Position numbers and translations under genes: made by a program
Notes under the pieces: generated by a model
Databases searched by the model: none
Told to the model about the DNA's origin: nothing
What the model saw: the letters and a program-made list of their open reading frames with translations, nothing else
Shown here: positions 34,791-43,621 of the stretch, piece after piece
How positions within the stretch are numbered: the stretch's first letter is position 1
Layout of the letters: each line of letters starts with the position of its first letter
DNA from: Flavobacterium sp.
GTDB lineage: Bacteria; Bacteroidota; Bacteroidia; Flavobacteriales; Flavobacteriaceae
Length of the DNA stretch: 64,000 nt
Direction: 5' to 3'
Assembly: GCA_020403245.1 (NCBI GenBank)
Contig: JADBYA010000002.1
Coordinates: forward strand, 186,001-250,000

Positions 34791-35096
34791 TTGAGTTATA
34801 AATTAAAAATTGATATTGATGCTTTTGCGGATATTCAACAAGCACAAGATTGGTATGAACTTCAATTGAAAGGATTAGGAAAACGTTATACCAATCAGGT
34901 AAAAAAGCAAATTAATGCTCTGAAAAAAGATCCCTATATCTTCTCTATAAAATACAAAGAAATTCGCTGCAAGAAAATTGACAAATTTCCATTTATGATT
35001 CATTATAAAATTAACGAAGAATTAAAAACGGTATATATTTTTGCAATTTTTCATACTTCTAGAAACCCTGAGATTTGGAATAGAAATAATAAATAA
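34791..35096 (+). CDS. RelE/ParE-family toxin
   Basis: A 101-residue basic protein starting with TTG two bases after the antitoxin stop. The layout fits RelE/ParE: an N-terminal helix DIDAFADIQQAQDWYELQ, a second helix LGKRYTNQVKKQINALKK, then strands with IRCKKIDKFPFMIHYKI and VYIFAIFHTSRNPEIW. RelE toxins cut mRNA on ribosomes and ParE toxins poison gyrase; the target here cannot be decided. No mobile-element marks surround it. Confidence 0.8.
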   Translation: MSYKLKIDIDAFADIQQAQDWYELQLKGLGKRYTNQVKKQINALKKDPYIFSIKYKEIRCKKIDKFPFMIHYKINEELKTVYIFAIFHTSRNPEIWNRNNK

Positions 35097-35111
35097 AAGA
35101 TATGACGGAAT

Positions 35112-36041
35112 TTATCTCTTCATCTCCTCAAACATCCGCATCACATCTTCTACTTTAAAAAGCTGCGTTCCTTCATTCATCGTCGCTGCTGTTCCGCAAC
35201 AAACTCCCATTTGGATGACTTCTTTTAGCGTTTTGTTTTGAGATAATGCCCAAACCATGCCGCCAACCATGCTATCGCCAGCGCCAACGGTACTTTTCTT
35301 ATCAACTTTTGGGGCTTTTATAAAATGATATTCATCTTTTGAAACTAAAATGGCACCGTCTGCTCCAAGAGAAACTACGACAATCTTAGAACTTCCTTTT
35401 TCAATTAAATCTTTTGCCGCTTTTTCTACTTCGGGGAATTCCAATCGCTCAACGCCAATTAGTTTTGCGAGTTCACCAATATTTGGCTTTATCATATAAA
35501 CGCCCGTTTCCAGCACTTTTTGCAATGGTTCTCCAGAGGTATCTACAATTACTTTTATGCCCGAAGCTTTGGCTGTTTTGGCTATTTTTTGATAAAAATT
35601 GGTTGGTAAACCTTCGTTCAAACTGCCGCTAATGACTAAATATTCGGCATTTAAGGTTGAGACAATTTCGATTATTTTGGCTGTTTCATCATTGTATAAT
35701 TCATTTCCTGGAAAACCAAATCGGTATTGGGATTGTGTTGAAGTATCAAAAGCGATAAAATTTTCTCGTGTCCAGTTTTTGGTTTTAATAACACTGCTTT
35801 CTAACTTTTCTTTTTCAATTAAATCCTCTAACATTTCACCCGAAGAACCACCCGAAGTAAAAATACAAGTAGAACTTCCACCTAATTTTGCAATGGCTTT
35901 TGAAACATTAATGCCACCGCCACCAGCATCGTATCTTGGTTTTTCGCAACGAATTTTTTGCTCGGCAACTAGTTTAGCAAAATGAGTGCTTTTGTCTAAC
36001 GATGGATTAATGGTGAGCGTGACAATGGTTTTTGAGTTCAT
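35112..36041 (-). CDS. 1-phosphofructokinase family hexose kinase
   Basis: A 309-residue PfkB-type sugar kinase. N-terminal TLTINPSLDKSTHF, the sugar-binding GGGGINVSKAIAKLGG near residue 40, and the C-terminal signature STVGAGDSMVGGMVWAL with the catalytic Asp. It phosphorylates fructose-1-phosphate, fructose-6-phosphate or tagatose-6-phosphate; sequence alone does not decide. No fructose PTS genes are near, so it may act as a secondary phosphofructokinase. Confidence 0.88.
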   Translation of the reverse strand: MNSKTIVTLTINPSLDKSTHFAKLVAEQKIRCEKPRYDAGGGGINVSKAIAKLGGSSTCIFTSGGSSGEMLEDLIEKEKLESSVIKTKNWTRENFIAFDTSTQSQYRFGFPGNELYNDETAKIIEIVSTLNAEYLVISGSLNEGLPTNFYQKIAKTAKASGIKVIVDTSGEPLQKVLETGVYMIKPNIGELAKLIGVERLEFPEVEKAAKDLIEKGSSKIVVVSLGADGAILVSKDEYHFIKAPKVDKKSTVGAGDSMVGGMVWALSQNKTLKEVIQMGVCCGTAATMNEGTQLFKVEDVMRMFEEMKR

Positions 36042-36116
36042 TATAATTTGATTTTTAACTTAGGTTCTACCACTATTTTAGTGGGTTTTTATGTTTAAAA
36101 AATAAGGTTAGATTAC

Positions 36117-36173
36117 AAACCATTAAGAAATTAAGTTTCATTAATCCTTAATTCGCTCAATTCCTTAATGGTT
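36117..36173. repeat. AACCATTAAG inverted element, copy 3
   Basis: Begins AAACCATTAAGAAATTAAG and ends CTCAATTCCTTAATGGTTT; nearly perfect hairpin in the 261-base gap upstream of the kinase gene. Apart from this element and the terminator at 36264, the gap shows nothing else. Confidence 0.75.
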
Positions 36174-36263
36174 TTATTGCTACTATTTTGCTTTTTTATA
36201 ATTATTTTCTAATTGGTAAATACCCACAAGTTTGGTGGTAAAGCCTTAATTTAAAATAAAGAT

Positions 36264-36296
36264 AAAAAAAAGGTGAAGCTAAAACTCCACCTTTTT
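36264..36296 (-). terminator. Terminator of the permease-peptidase gene
   Basis: AAAAAGGTG / CACCTTTTT stem with a 12-base loop, eight bases beyond the stop at 36303; A-run on the plus strand gives a U-tail on the minus strand. Confidence 0.8.
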
Positions 36297-36302
36297 CTTA
36301 CT

Positions 36303-39300
36303 TTATAATTTTCTTCTATTATCGTCACTTTGGGTGTCAATTAATTTGTTGTATGGATCAACGCCTACTTCGGTTGGTTTTTCGTTGACAATCACAGAAA
36401 TTGAATTGCTGATTTTGTTGATTTTTACTTTCTTCAAATACAATTCTTTGTCTCTTTTTTTGCCTTTTATGGTTTGCTCATTGAAAACTCCAATTTCAAC
36501 ATAATCTTGAAGTGGATATGACTCAGATGCAAACTTATCTCCTTTTTTGGTGTATGTTAACGTTTTTCCTTTTCCATCTTTAAAAATTCGTTTTCCAGTA
36601 TCGTCGGCTTTGTATTTTGTTACTTCAAATTCAATGTCAACTTGGTATTTCCCGTTAGGCAATTTTTTAGAAGTGGCTTTACTCACTCTATTATCGTATA
36701 ACGTGATGGTTTCAAACATATCATTAATTAAATACTGCAAACTATCAGGCGTTGCCGCTTTCAATTCGTTTACGAGTTCGATAGAAGTGGTATAAGGTGC
36801 TTCTTGATACGCCACTTTTTTAATATATGTTTTCAGTGCATCGTTCATTTTTTTCTCTCCAATAAAATCACTCAAAGCATAAAGAACCAATGATCCTTTG
36901 TTGTAATGTATGTATTGTTGGTTTTCATTGAACATCAACGGTTGTTCTTTGTCACTTTCAAAAGTTCTTCCCATCAAATATTTATCTAAAGCATCTTTCA
37001 AAAATTTACGCATTTGCGATTTTCCATAGGTATGTTCTAACACTTTCAGCGAACTATATTCCGAAAGACTTTCAGATAAAAGTGTTGCGCCTTGCACATT
37101 GGCTCCAATCACTTGATGTGCCCACCATTGATGTGCCACCTCGTGAGATGTTACCGAAAACGGATAATCTACAGCATCTGGGTTTTCATCATCTACATCG
37201 GCTATAAATCCTATGGCTTCAGAAAATGGAATGGTATTGGCAAACGATTGTGCAAATCCACCACCAGTTTTTGGAAACTCTATAATTCGAACTTGTTTGT
37301 GCTGGTATGGACTAAAATTGACTGTATAATAATCTAAGGATTTTTTTACCGCAGCAATCATTCTGTCCACATTGAATTCATGTCCTTTGTGGTAATAAAT
37401 TTCGATGTTTACATTTTTCCATTTGTCTTTTTTCACTTCATATTTAGCCGAGTTGAAAGCATAAAAATTTAACATGGGTCTATCCATTTTATAATGAAAA
37501 TAGTTTCTGCCGTCTTTTGTCCACTTTTTAGTCAAATAACCCGGAGCAATGGCGGTTTGATCGCCAGCTGTACTTACTGTAGTTTCAAACGTAATCCAGT
37601 CAGAGTCACTACTTATGTACGTATTTCTTCTCGCGATACTATCCAAAGGGGAAGCCATTCGGTCTTTTGGTTTTAAACCATATTTTTTTCTAACATCATC
37701 ATCGGTTAGTTCACCTTGTTCAGAATAACCAATAGAGGGAAACATCGAATTATTCAAGAACGTTCCGTTATAAATAACAGGAGAATTGTTATTAAAAAAA
37801 TCATTTGGTTTGTTTTTTACTGTAAAACTCATCTGAATAGAATCGCCAGGCAGTAATGGTTTTTCTAATCGATAGATATCAAAATTCATTACGGTATCTT
37901 TCGAAACTAATTTTGTTTTTACTTTAAATGTTACTTTAGTTTCTTCGCCATGATTTACAAAAATAGAATCAATAGTTTCCGATGTTTTATTCTTTAAAGT
38001 ATAGGTTCCATTAGCAATAAAGTTGCGCTCTTCTGGGAATAAATCCATGTCAACTTTAACGTCCGTAATTCGGGGCTGGGCTTTGTTTTCATATTTTTTA
38101 TATTTCTTTTCCCACTGCACCATTTCTTCCTCTATTTCCTTACCCGTTTTATTTTCGTTGGCAATATTATCTTCATAATAAATAGCACTTCCAATTCCGA
38201 TAAAAGCGAATAAGAAAAGCAACATAGGAATTAGAATCTGTTTTTTCAATCGGATAATTGAATCAACAAAACGTGCTTTTACAGATTGTCCTAATCCTCT
38301 TGTCCAAAACAACAGTGATAATGTAAACAAAACAAACCCTAAAGCCAACCAATAAAATTTATACAAATAGTAATATTTCAACCCATGTCCGTAGCCATTC
38401 ATGTCGGAATAATCAAAACCTGGGTCGCTGTTAAACTGATAAATTTGTTGTTCTATTCCAATCTCTGGAAAGAAATTCAATCCGATAGAAAGCAATAACA
38501 AGACAAAGAATCCTAATAAATAATTCTTGAAAAGCGTTTGAATAAAAATGGATAAAAATGCCCAAATGATATAGTTAATTAAAACCACACCATACAATTC
38601 CAACAAATAATGGTCAATTTCAAAATTATAATATCCTCTGTAAATTTGGAACAAAATCCCCGATATCATTATTACTGATAACAAGACAATTTGCATTTTT
38701 ACAATAGCTATAAACTTTGAAGCTAATAAAACCCAATTGGGTATAGGGGTAACATCTATCAAATGATTCATGCGCGAATTGGCACCACGATGGATTAAAA
38801 TTCCAGCAAAAAGGAAGGTTAATAAATTAATAAATAATCCAAAAGTTGCTCCAGGAATTTGTAACATTTGCCAAGTTACTGGATACGTTTCTGTTCCAAA
38901 AAATTGTCCCGCCGATAACGAAGTGATTAGGATAAACAGCATTCCAACGATAACGATACTGATGAAAACCCAGTTTTTAACAATAAACTTGAAATCGACA
39001 TTGGACAAACTCCAAGCTGTTTTTAGGTTTTGTTTTGTGGAAAAATCAAAGCCAATTTGAGGAAGATTTATTTTAGTGATTCCACCAAAGTTGTTTTTAG
39101 TAACACGTTCGTTGCTTTTGCTTTTTCCTAATGTTAAAGCCGTTTGATTAAAGGAAAAATAGCGATACATTAAACCTAAAATTAAAGTAGAAATACCCAA
39201 CCAAATAAGCCGATTGTATAGCACCACTCCCGTATATGGCAATAGGTTTTCATTTTTTTCGTAAACCGTCCAGTATTTGGTATAATAATCTAATGCATCT

Positions 39301-39950
39301 GAGCCAAATGGCTCTAGAAGTGCCACTATGTATCGGTTATCAGCATCTTGAGTGAAGCTACTAATGATGCTTTGAACAAATAAAAGCAAAATAACCGTAA
39401 TAAATCCAACCGAGATATTCCTAGTGATGGTAACAATTGAAAACACAATGACGCCATAAAAAATTAGATTCGGAATAATAAAAATGAGGTAACTTTGAAT
39501 GTAAGCGATAAAACGATGAGGTCCCAATAAATCGGGATTAACGCCCGGTAAAAAAGACGCTAAAAAAGCACCCAACCCCACAAATAAAGTGATGATAATT
39601 ACTACCAACAACGAACTTAAAAACTTGCTCATTAAATAATCCCATTTGGTAAACGGATACGAAAATAAAATGGTGTGCATGTTGTATTTAAAATCACGGT
39701 AAACGGAAGCACCAATTATGGAAGGCAATAAGAAATAGATGAAAACTGATAATTCATTAAGCATTCCGTTTAAAGTAATCGGCGAATTGGCCATAGCATT
39801 AGAAGAAGTGGTCGTTTTAAAACTATCAAAAATCCCTAAACTACTTCCCATCAACAATAAGGAAAGTCCAAAAAAGATGGCTACATAGATATAAAAAGCG
39901 GGGTTTTTCAACCACCTCTTTAACTCGAAGGTAAAAATGGTTCCAAACAT
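36303..39950 (-). CDS. ABC permease fused to M1-family aminopeptidase
   Basis: A 1215-residue two-part protein. The first 590 residues hold about 13 membrane helices in two ABC-2-type permease sets. After about residue 600 comes an exported-side M1 peptidase domain: the catalytic HEVAHQWWAHQV (HExxH) near residue 930 with the downstream Glu in LLSESLSEYSS, and a preceding GGFAQSFAN loop in place of GAMEN. No stop or frame break separates the parts. Its partner ATPase lies one base upstream. The arrangement suggests that peptide cleavage and transport are coupled, but the substrate is unknown. The fusion recurs in Bacteroidetes as far as recalled. Confidence 0.9.
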   Translation of the reverse strand: MFGTIFTFELKRWLKNPAFYIYVAIFFGLSLLLMGSSLGIFDSFKTTTSSNAMANSPITLNGMLNELSVFIYFLLPSIIGASVYRDFKYNMHTILFSYPFTKWDYLMSKFLSSLLVVIIITLFVGLGAFLASFLPGVNPDLLGPHRFIAYIQSYLIFIIPNLIFYGVIVFSIVTITRNISVGFITVILLLFVQSIISSFTQDADNRYIVALLEPFGSDALDYYTKYWTVYEKNENLLPYTGVVLYNRLIWLGISTLILGLMYRYFSFNQTALTLGKSKSNERVTKNNFGGITKINLPQIGFDFSTKQNLKTAWSLSNVDFKFIVKNWVFISIVIVGMLFILITSLSAGQFFGTETYPVTWQMLQIPGATFGLFINLLTFLFAGILIHRGANSRMNHLIDVTPIPNWVLLASKFIAIVKMQIVLLSVIMISGILFQIYRGYYNFEIDHYLLELYGVVLINYIIWAFLSIFIQTLFKNYLLGFFVLLLLSIGLNFFPEIGIEQQIYQFNSDPGFDYSDMNGYGHGLKYYYLYKFYWLALGFVLFTLSLLFWTRGLGQSVKARFVDSIIRLKKQILIPMLLFLFAFIGIGSAIYYEDNIANENKTGKEIEEEMVQWEKKYKKYENKAQPRITDVKVDMDLFPEERNFIANGTYTLKNKTSETIDSIFVNHGEETKVTFKVKTKLVSKDTVMNFDIYRLEKPLLPGDSIQMSFTVKNKPNDFFNNNSPVIYNGTFLNNSMFPSIGYSEQGELTDDDVRKKYGLKPKDRMASPLDSIARRNTYISSDSDWITFETTVSTAGDQTAIAPGYLTKKWTKDGRNYFHYKMDRPMLNFYAFNSAKYEVKKDKWKNVNIEIYYHKGHEFNVDRMIAAVKKSLDYYTVNFSPYQHKQVRIIEFPKTGGGFAQSFANTIPFSEAIGFIADVDDENPDAVDYPFSVTSHEVAHQWWAHQVIGANVQGATLLSESLSEYSSLKVLEHTYGKSQMRKFLKDALDKYLMGRTFESDKEQPLMFNENQQYIHYNKGSLVLYALSDFIGEKKMNDALKTYIKKVAYQEAPYTTSIELVNELKAATPDSLQYLINDMFETITLYDNRVSKATSKKLPNGKYQVDIEFEVTKYKADDTGKRIFKDGKGKTLTYTKKGDKFASESYPLQDYVEIGVFNEQTIKGKKRDKELYLKKVKINKISNSISVIVNEKPTEVGVDPYNKLIDTQSDDNRRKL

Positions 39951-39951
39951 G

Positions 39952-40827
39952 TTATTGATCGTTTTTTAATGCAACAAAATAAACATCCTCTAGCTGTGGT
40001 TCGGCGGCAGCAAAACTGTCATTTGGTTTTTCTGTACTGAAAACTCGAATGTTTAACGTATTGTCCTGATTGTAATTGGAAGAAATAATATTGAACTCTT
40101 TTTCATTTTCTTCTAATGCTTCTCGAGTGATTACTTTGGTCCAAATTTGTCCTTTTAGTGCTTCGGTTGCGGCTTTTGGTGTGCTGTGACTTAAAATTTT
40201 TCCGCCGTTTAAGATGGCCATTTGATGACACAGTTCTTTGACATCATCAACAATATGTGTTGAAAATATTACGGTGTGATTGGTTCCAATTTCTCTTAAA
40301 ACATTCAAAAAACGATGTCTTTCTGCTGGGTCTAAACCTGCAGTTGGTTCGTCAACAATAATCAATTTTGGGTTGTTCAATAATAACTGTGCAATACCAA
40401 AACGCTGTTTCATTCCGCCCGAATATCCACTAACATTTTTCATTCGCACATCATACAAATTGGTCACTTCCAAAACTTTTTTCACGATAGCTTTCCTGTC
40501 TTTTTTTGAAGAAATTCCTTTTAATCTTGCAAAATAATCCAATAAATTTTCGGCAGACATGTTGGGATAAACCCCAAATTCTTGTGGTAAATAGCCCAGT
40601 ACTTTTCTCAAATCCATTTGGTTTTCCAGCACATTGATGCCGTCAAATTCAATAGAACCTGAGTCGGGTTTTTGTAAAGTGGCAATCGTTCGCATTAAAC
40701 TGGACTTTCCAGCGCCATTCGGGCCCAAAAGACCAAACATTCCAGAACCAATTTCAAGGTTTAAATTATCCAATGCTTTTACGCCATTACTATACGTTTT
40801 GCTTAAATTGTTTATTTTCAATTTCAT
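39952..40827 (-). CDS. ABC transporter ATP-binding protein
   Basis: A 291-residue ABC ATPase: Walker A GLLGPNGAGKSS (residues 32-43), Q-loop LPQEFG, signature YSGGMKQRF, Walker B LIIVDEPTAGLDP, switch His in STHIVDD. The C-terminal 70 residues are an accessory domain typical of ABC-2 exporters. It is followed after one base by the permease/M1 peptidase, its clear partner. Confidence 0.92.
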   Translation of the reverse strand: MKLKINNLSKTYSNGVKALDNLNLEIGSGMFGLLGPNGAGKSSLMRTIATLQKPDSGSIEFDGINVLENQMDLRKVLGYLPQEFGVYPNMSAENLLDYFARLKGISSKKDRKAIVKKVLEVTNLYDVRMKNVSGYSGGMKQRFGIAQLLLNNPKLIIVDEPTAGLDPAERHRFLNVLREIGTNHTVIFSTHIVDDVKELCHQMAILNGGKILSHSTPKAATEALKGQIWTKVITREALEENEKEFNIISSNYNQDNTLNIRVFSTEKPNDSFAAAEPQLEDVYFVALKNDQ

Positions 40828-41089
40828 GATATGTTTTTTAGAAGTTTTACAGATTTCTATTTGTAGCTTAAAAATAGCTTTGTTACAAAAAAATGGTTTT
40901 TTTTAAAATAATCTAAAAAATAAACACATAGGAGAAACATAGTAAAAAGAATAGTATAGACCAATTCTTGGTTTTACATTGCTTATGAAATACATATGTA
41001 TAGTGAAACGCCTTGACTAAATTTAAAAACTATGTATCTATGTATTTAATAAATTGAATTGTGCAAAGCGGGTTGAATTTAAAACGTTG

Positions 41090-41097
41090 TACCTTTG
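41090..41097 (+). promoter_or_regulatory. Candidate promoter for thiL
   Basis: TACCTTTG matches TAnnTTTG, 28 bases before the ATG at 41126. It lies inside the longer open frame from 41054, which argues for the later start. Confidence 0.5.
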
Positions 41098-41125
41098 CCT
41101 CCTTAAACTTTGGAATAAAATAATC

Positions 41126-42172
41126 ATGCTAGAAGAAAAAAATCCACAACGAACACCCTTATCCCAGTTGGGGGAATTTGGGCTTATAGAACATTTAACT
41201 AAAAACTTTGATGTAAAGCAATCCTCAACGCTAAAAAGCATTGGCGATGATGCCGCGGTTTTGGATTTTAAGGATAAAAAGGCAATCGTTTCAACTGATT
41301 TGTTGATTGAAGGGGTTCATTTCGATTTGTCCTACATGCCATTACGTCATTTGGGTTATAAAGCCGTAGTGGTGAATGTTTCGGATATTTGTGCGATGAA
41401 TGCTAGAGCAACTCAAATTACGGTTTCAGTAGCGGTGTCCAATCGTTTTCCGCTGGAAGCTTTGGAAGAATTGTTTGACGGCATTGCCTTAGCGGCCAAA
41501 TTTTATAATCTCGACGTCATTGGTGGCGATACCACATCTTCTCAAAAAGGAATGGTGATTTCTATCACTGCTATTGGCGAAGCAAATGAAGATGAAATTG
41601 TGTATAGAAATGGTGCAAAAGAAGGCGATTTATTAGTAGTTACTGGCGATTTGGGCTCAGCTTATATGGGATTGCAAGTGTTGGAACGCGAAAAGCAAGT
41701 GTTTCAGGTTAATCCAAACAATCAACCCGATTTGGATGCGTATTCCTATTTAATAGAGCGTCAGTTAAAACCAGAAGCGCGTCATGACATTCGAATTTTA
41801 TTAGAAAAGTTAGAAGTTAAACCAACCTCCATGATTGATATTTCGGATGGATTGTCTTCCGAGATTATTCACATTTGCAAACAAAGCAAAGTGGGTTGTA
41901 ATTTATATGAAGAAAAAATTCCGGTTGATCCTCAACTTATTAATGTGTGTGAAGAATTCAATATCGATAGTACCACCGTTGCCATCAATGGTGGCGAAGA
42001 CTATGAATTGTTATTTACTATTGGCTTAGATGATTTTGATAAAATCAAAGCCAATCCGAATTTCACGGTTATTGGACACATGGTTCAGGAAAGCGAAGGA
42101 ACTCATTTAATTACAAGAGCGAATACAAAAATCCCCTTGAAAGCTCGTGGTTGGAATGCTTTGCAAGAATAA
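41126..42172 (+). CDS. thiL: Thiamine-monophosphate kinase
   Basis: A 348-residue enzyme that phosphorylates thiamine monophosphate to the active diphosphate. It starts MLEEKNPQRTPLSQLGEFGL; motifs include SIGDDAAVLDF, STDLLIEGVHFDL, GGDTTSSQKGMV and INGGEDYELLFTI. The ATG at 41126 fits both family length and promoter position. Other thi genes are absent here. Confidence 0.94.
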   Translation: MLEEKNPQRTPLSQLGEFGLIEHLTKNFDVKQSSTLKSIGDDAAVLDFKDKKAIVSTDLLIEGVHFDLSYMPLRHLGYKAVVVNVSDICAMNARATQITVSVAVSNRFPLEALEELFDGIALAAKFYNLDVIGGDTTSSQKGMVISITAIGEANEDEIVYRNGAKEGDLLVVTGDLGSAYMGLQVLEREKQVFQVNPNNQPDLDAYSYLIERQLKPEARHDIRILLEKLEVKPTSMIDISDGLSSEIIHICKQSKVGCNLYEEKIPVDPQLINVCEEFNIDSTTVAINGGEDYELLFTIGLDDFDKIKANPNFTVIGHMVQESEGTHLITRANTKIPLKARGWNALQE

Positions 42173-42228
42173 CGTTAAGATTATTTAAAAATAATGTTAA
42201 ATAAATTTATTCTATTTGTTGTATCAAT

Positions 42229-42236
42229 ATTTTTGA
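42229..42236 (+). promoter_or_regulatory. Candidate promoter for barrel protein A
   Basis: TATTTTTG followed by AGAAAAAAA and the ATG at 42246. The same TTTGAGAAAAAAA context precedes the paralogue at 47429, so the pair may be co-regulated. Confidence 0.45.
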
Positions 42237-42245
42237 GAAAAAAAC

Positions 42246-42773
42246 ATGAGAAAAATAGTATTAGTTGCCTGTGTGCTTTTTGGAATTATGGTTAATGCTC
42301 AAGAAGCAAAAAAATATGACTTTGGCAGAAACGAATTAAAAGGAAATGCTTTGGCATTAGTGTTTGGAAGTTTTAATGTTTCCTATGAAAGAATTCTGAG
42401 CGAGGAATCTGCTGTTGGGGTTGCCGTTAATTTACCATTTGATAATAAAAATTGGGATATAAATTATACTCTTACAGGATATTACCGCTATTATTTTGGG
42501 AAGAAACCAGCCGCTGGATTTTTTGGAGAAGCGTTTGGGATGCTAAATAATGTTGATGATTATGTTTACAATGACGGTACTAATTATTATGAACTCAAAA
42601 CACTCACCGACTTTGCTCTTGGAATAGGTCTTGGAGGAAAATGGGTTACCAAAAAAGGATTGCTATTGGAAATAAATGGTGGATTAGGGCGAAATCTTTT
42701 TAACAATCAGTATGATGATAGGGATTTTGAGCTCATTGGAAGATTGGGGATTTCTGTAGGGTATAGATTTTAA
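42246..42773 (+). CDS. Outer-membrane beta-barrel protein A
   Basis: A 175-residue exported protein with a signal peptide ending VNAQ (residue 19). The mature part runs directly into a barrel: KGNALALVFGSFNVSYERIL, YYRYYFGKKPAAGFFGEAFG, then GLGGKWVTKKGLLLEINGGL and a terminal strand ISVGYRF ending in Phe. It is very close to the barrel domain of the 245-residue protein at 47429, sharing long stretches such as KPAAGFFGEAFGMLN. Unlike it, this protein lacks the N-terminal strand-rich module. Function unknown; a terminator follows. Confidence 0.8.
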   Translation: MRKIVLVACVLFGIMVNAQEAKKYDFGRNELKGNALALVFGSFNVSYERILSEESAVGVAVNLPFDNKNWDINYTLTGYYRYYFGKKPAAGFFGEAFGMLNNVDDYVYNDGTNYYELKTLTDFALGIGLGGKWVTKKGLLLEINGGLGRNLFNNQYDDRDFELIGRLGISVGYRF

Positions 42774-42786
42774 AAGGGACAAAATA

Positions 42787-42818
42787 AAAAGCCGCCTCAT
42801 TTTTTTTGAGACGGCTTT
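42787..42818. terminator. Terminator after barrel protein A
   Basis: AAAGCCGCCTCA / TGAGACGGCTTT with one mismatch and a T-rich loop; A and T runs flank it, so it can act on either strand. Confidence 0.75.
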
Positions 42819-42823
42819 CCCCT

Positions 42824-42955
42824 TTATTTTATTTTGTAAACCATGTCGTAGTCTTTTTTGGTACCGCTTTGGTGTTTACAACTACTTACCCTGAAATCAG
42901 GCTGCTCAATTAGTCAATGGGGTAAACAAGGCAGCTACGGTCTCCCGCATAATCG
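42824..42955 (-). pseudogene. Possible decayed coding remnant after the response regulator
   Basis: Between the response-regulator stop and the terminator the minus strand reads NDYAGDRSCLVYPID, meets a stop, and continues in another frame as IEQPDFRVSSCKHQSGTKKD and on to YKIK with a stop at 42824-42826. The wording is more protein-like than the usual AT-rich spacer, but no family is recognised, and it may instead be plain 3' UTR. Confidence 0.25.
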
Positions 42956-43621
42956 TTAAATAACCCCTTTATCTTTTGCCATGGTTATTAAATCATTATC
43001 ATTTCCGTCGATTACCTCGAGGACTTCTATGATATTTAATTTGCGTTTTTCAATGGCATTAATGGAAAGTGGAATATACTTTGGTAAATCTTTTGTTTTT
43101 ACGCCTTTTGATAAATGAAATAATATTTGTTTGTCAAAAACATCCAATTCGATGTTGTTATATTGAGCTTGTCCAACGAGTTTTATAACGGTTTGACTGT
43201 AATAACTTTCATTTTTAATGATTTTATCAAAAGCAAACAACAATTCATCAAATGTTAAATCGTTTTTGATAATTAATCCACTAGGATTGATGTTTTTGAT
43301 AATATTATTTATTTTCAATAACTCGGTATGCATGGTCAAAAGTATAATTTTACACTCAGGCATTTCAGTTTTTATTAGCATGGCCAAATCTTCACCTGAG
43401 TAAATCCCTTTTTCGGCATATTCGGGCATGCTGATATCAAAAAAAGCAATATCAAACGGCACAGTAGCTTCTACAATGTGTTCATAACCAGCGATGCAAT
43501 TGCCTGCTTGGGTTACATTAAATTTTTGTCCTTGCTGACTGTATTTATTAATGGCGTTTTTATAAGCTTCAATAATAAATGGATGATCATCTACAATTAA
43601 AATGTTCATTAGGTCTTTCAT
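42956..43621 (-). CDS. Two-component response regulator, LuxR-type
   Basis: A 221-residue regulator. The receiver domain starts MNILIVDDHPFIIEAY (acidic pocket) with the phosphorylated Asp in IAFFDISMP near residue 60 and Thr/Lys positions in ILLTMHT and downstream. The C-terminal domain, from about 155, is a divergent LuxR-type HTH (LFHLSKGVKTKDLPKYI, INAIEKRKLNII). Its ATG overlaps the stop of the histidine kinase by four bases, so the two are translated together and form a cognate pair. Confidence 0.88.
   Translation of the reverse strand: MKDLMNILIVDDHPFIIEAYKNAINKYSQQGQKFNVTQAGNCIAGYEHIVEATVPFDIAFFDISMPEYAEKGIYSGEDLAMLIKTEMPECKIILLTMHTELLKINNIIKNINPSGLIIKNDLTFDELLFAFDKIIKNESYYSQTVIKLVGQAQYNNIELDVFDKQILFHLSKGVKTKDLPKYIPLSINAIEKRKLNIIEVLEVIDGNDNDLITMAKDKGVI

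Noticed and set aside
36303..39950. Frameshift or assembly fusion of a separate permease and peptidase
   Set aside because: The frame is continuous with no compressed overlap or homopolymer at the join, both domains are complete, and similar fusions are known in the phylum.
41054..41125. Longer N-terminus for thiL
   Set aside because: The added residues overlap a TAnnTTTG promoter and are absent from the family pattern.
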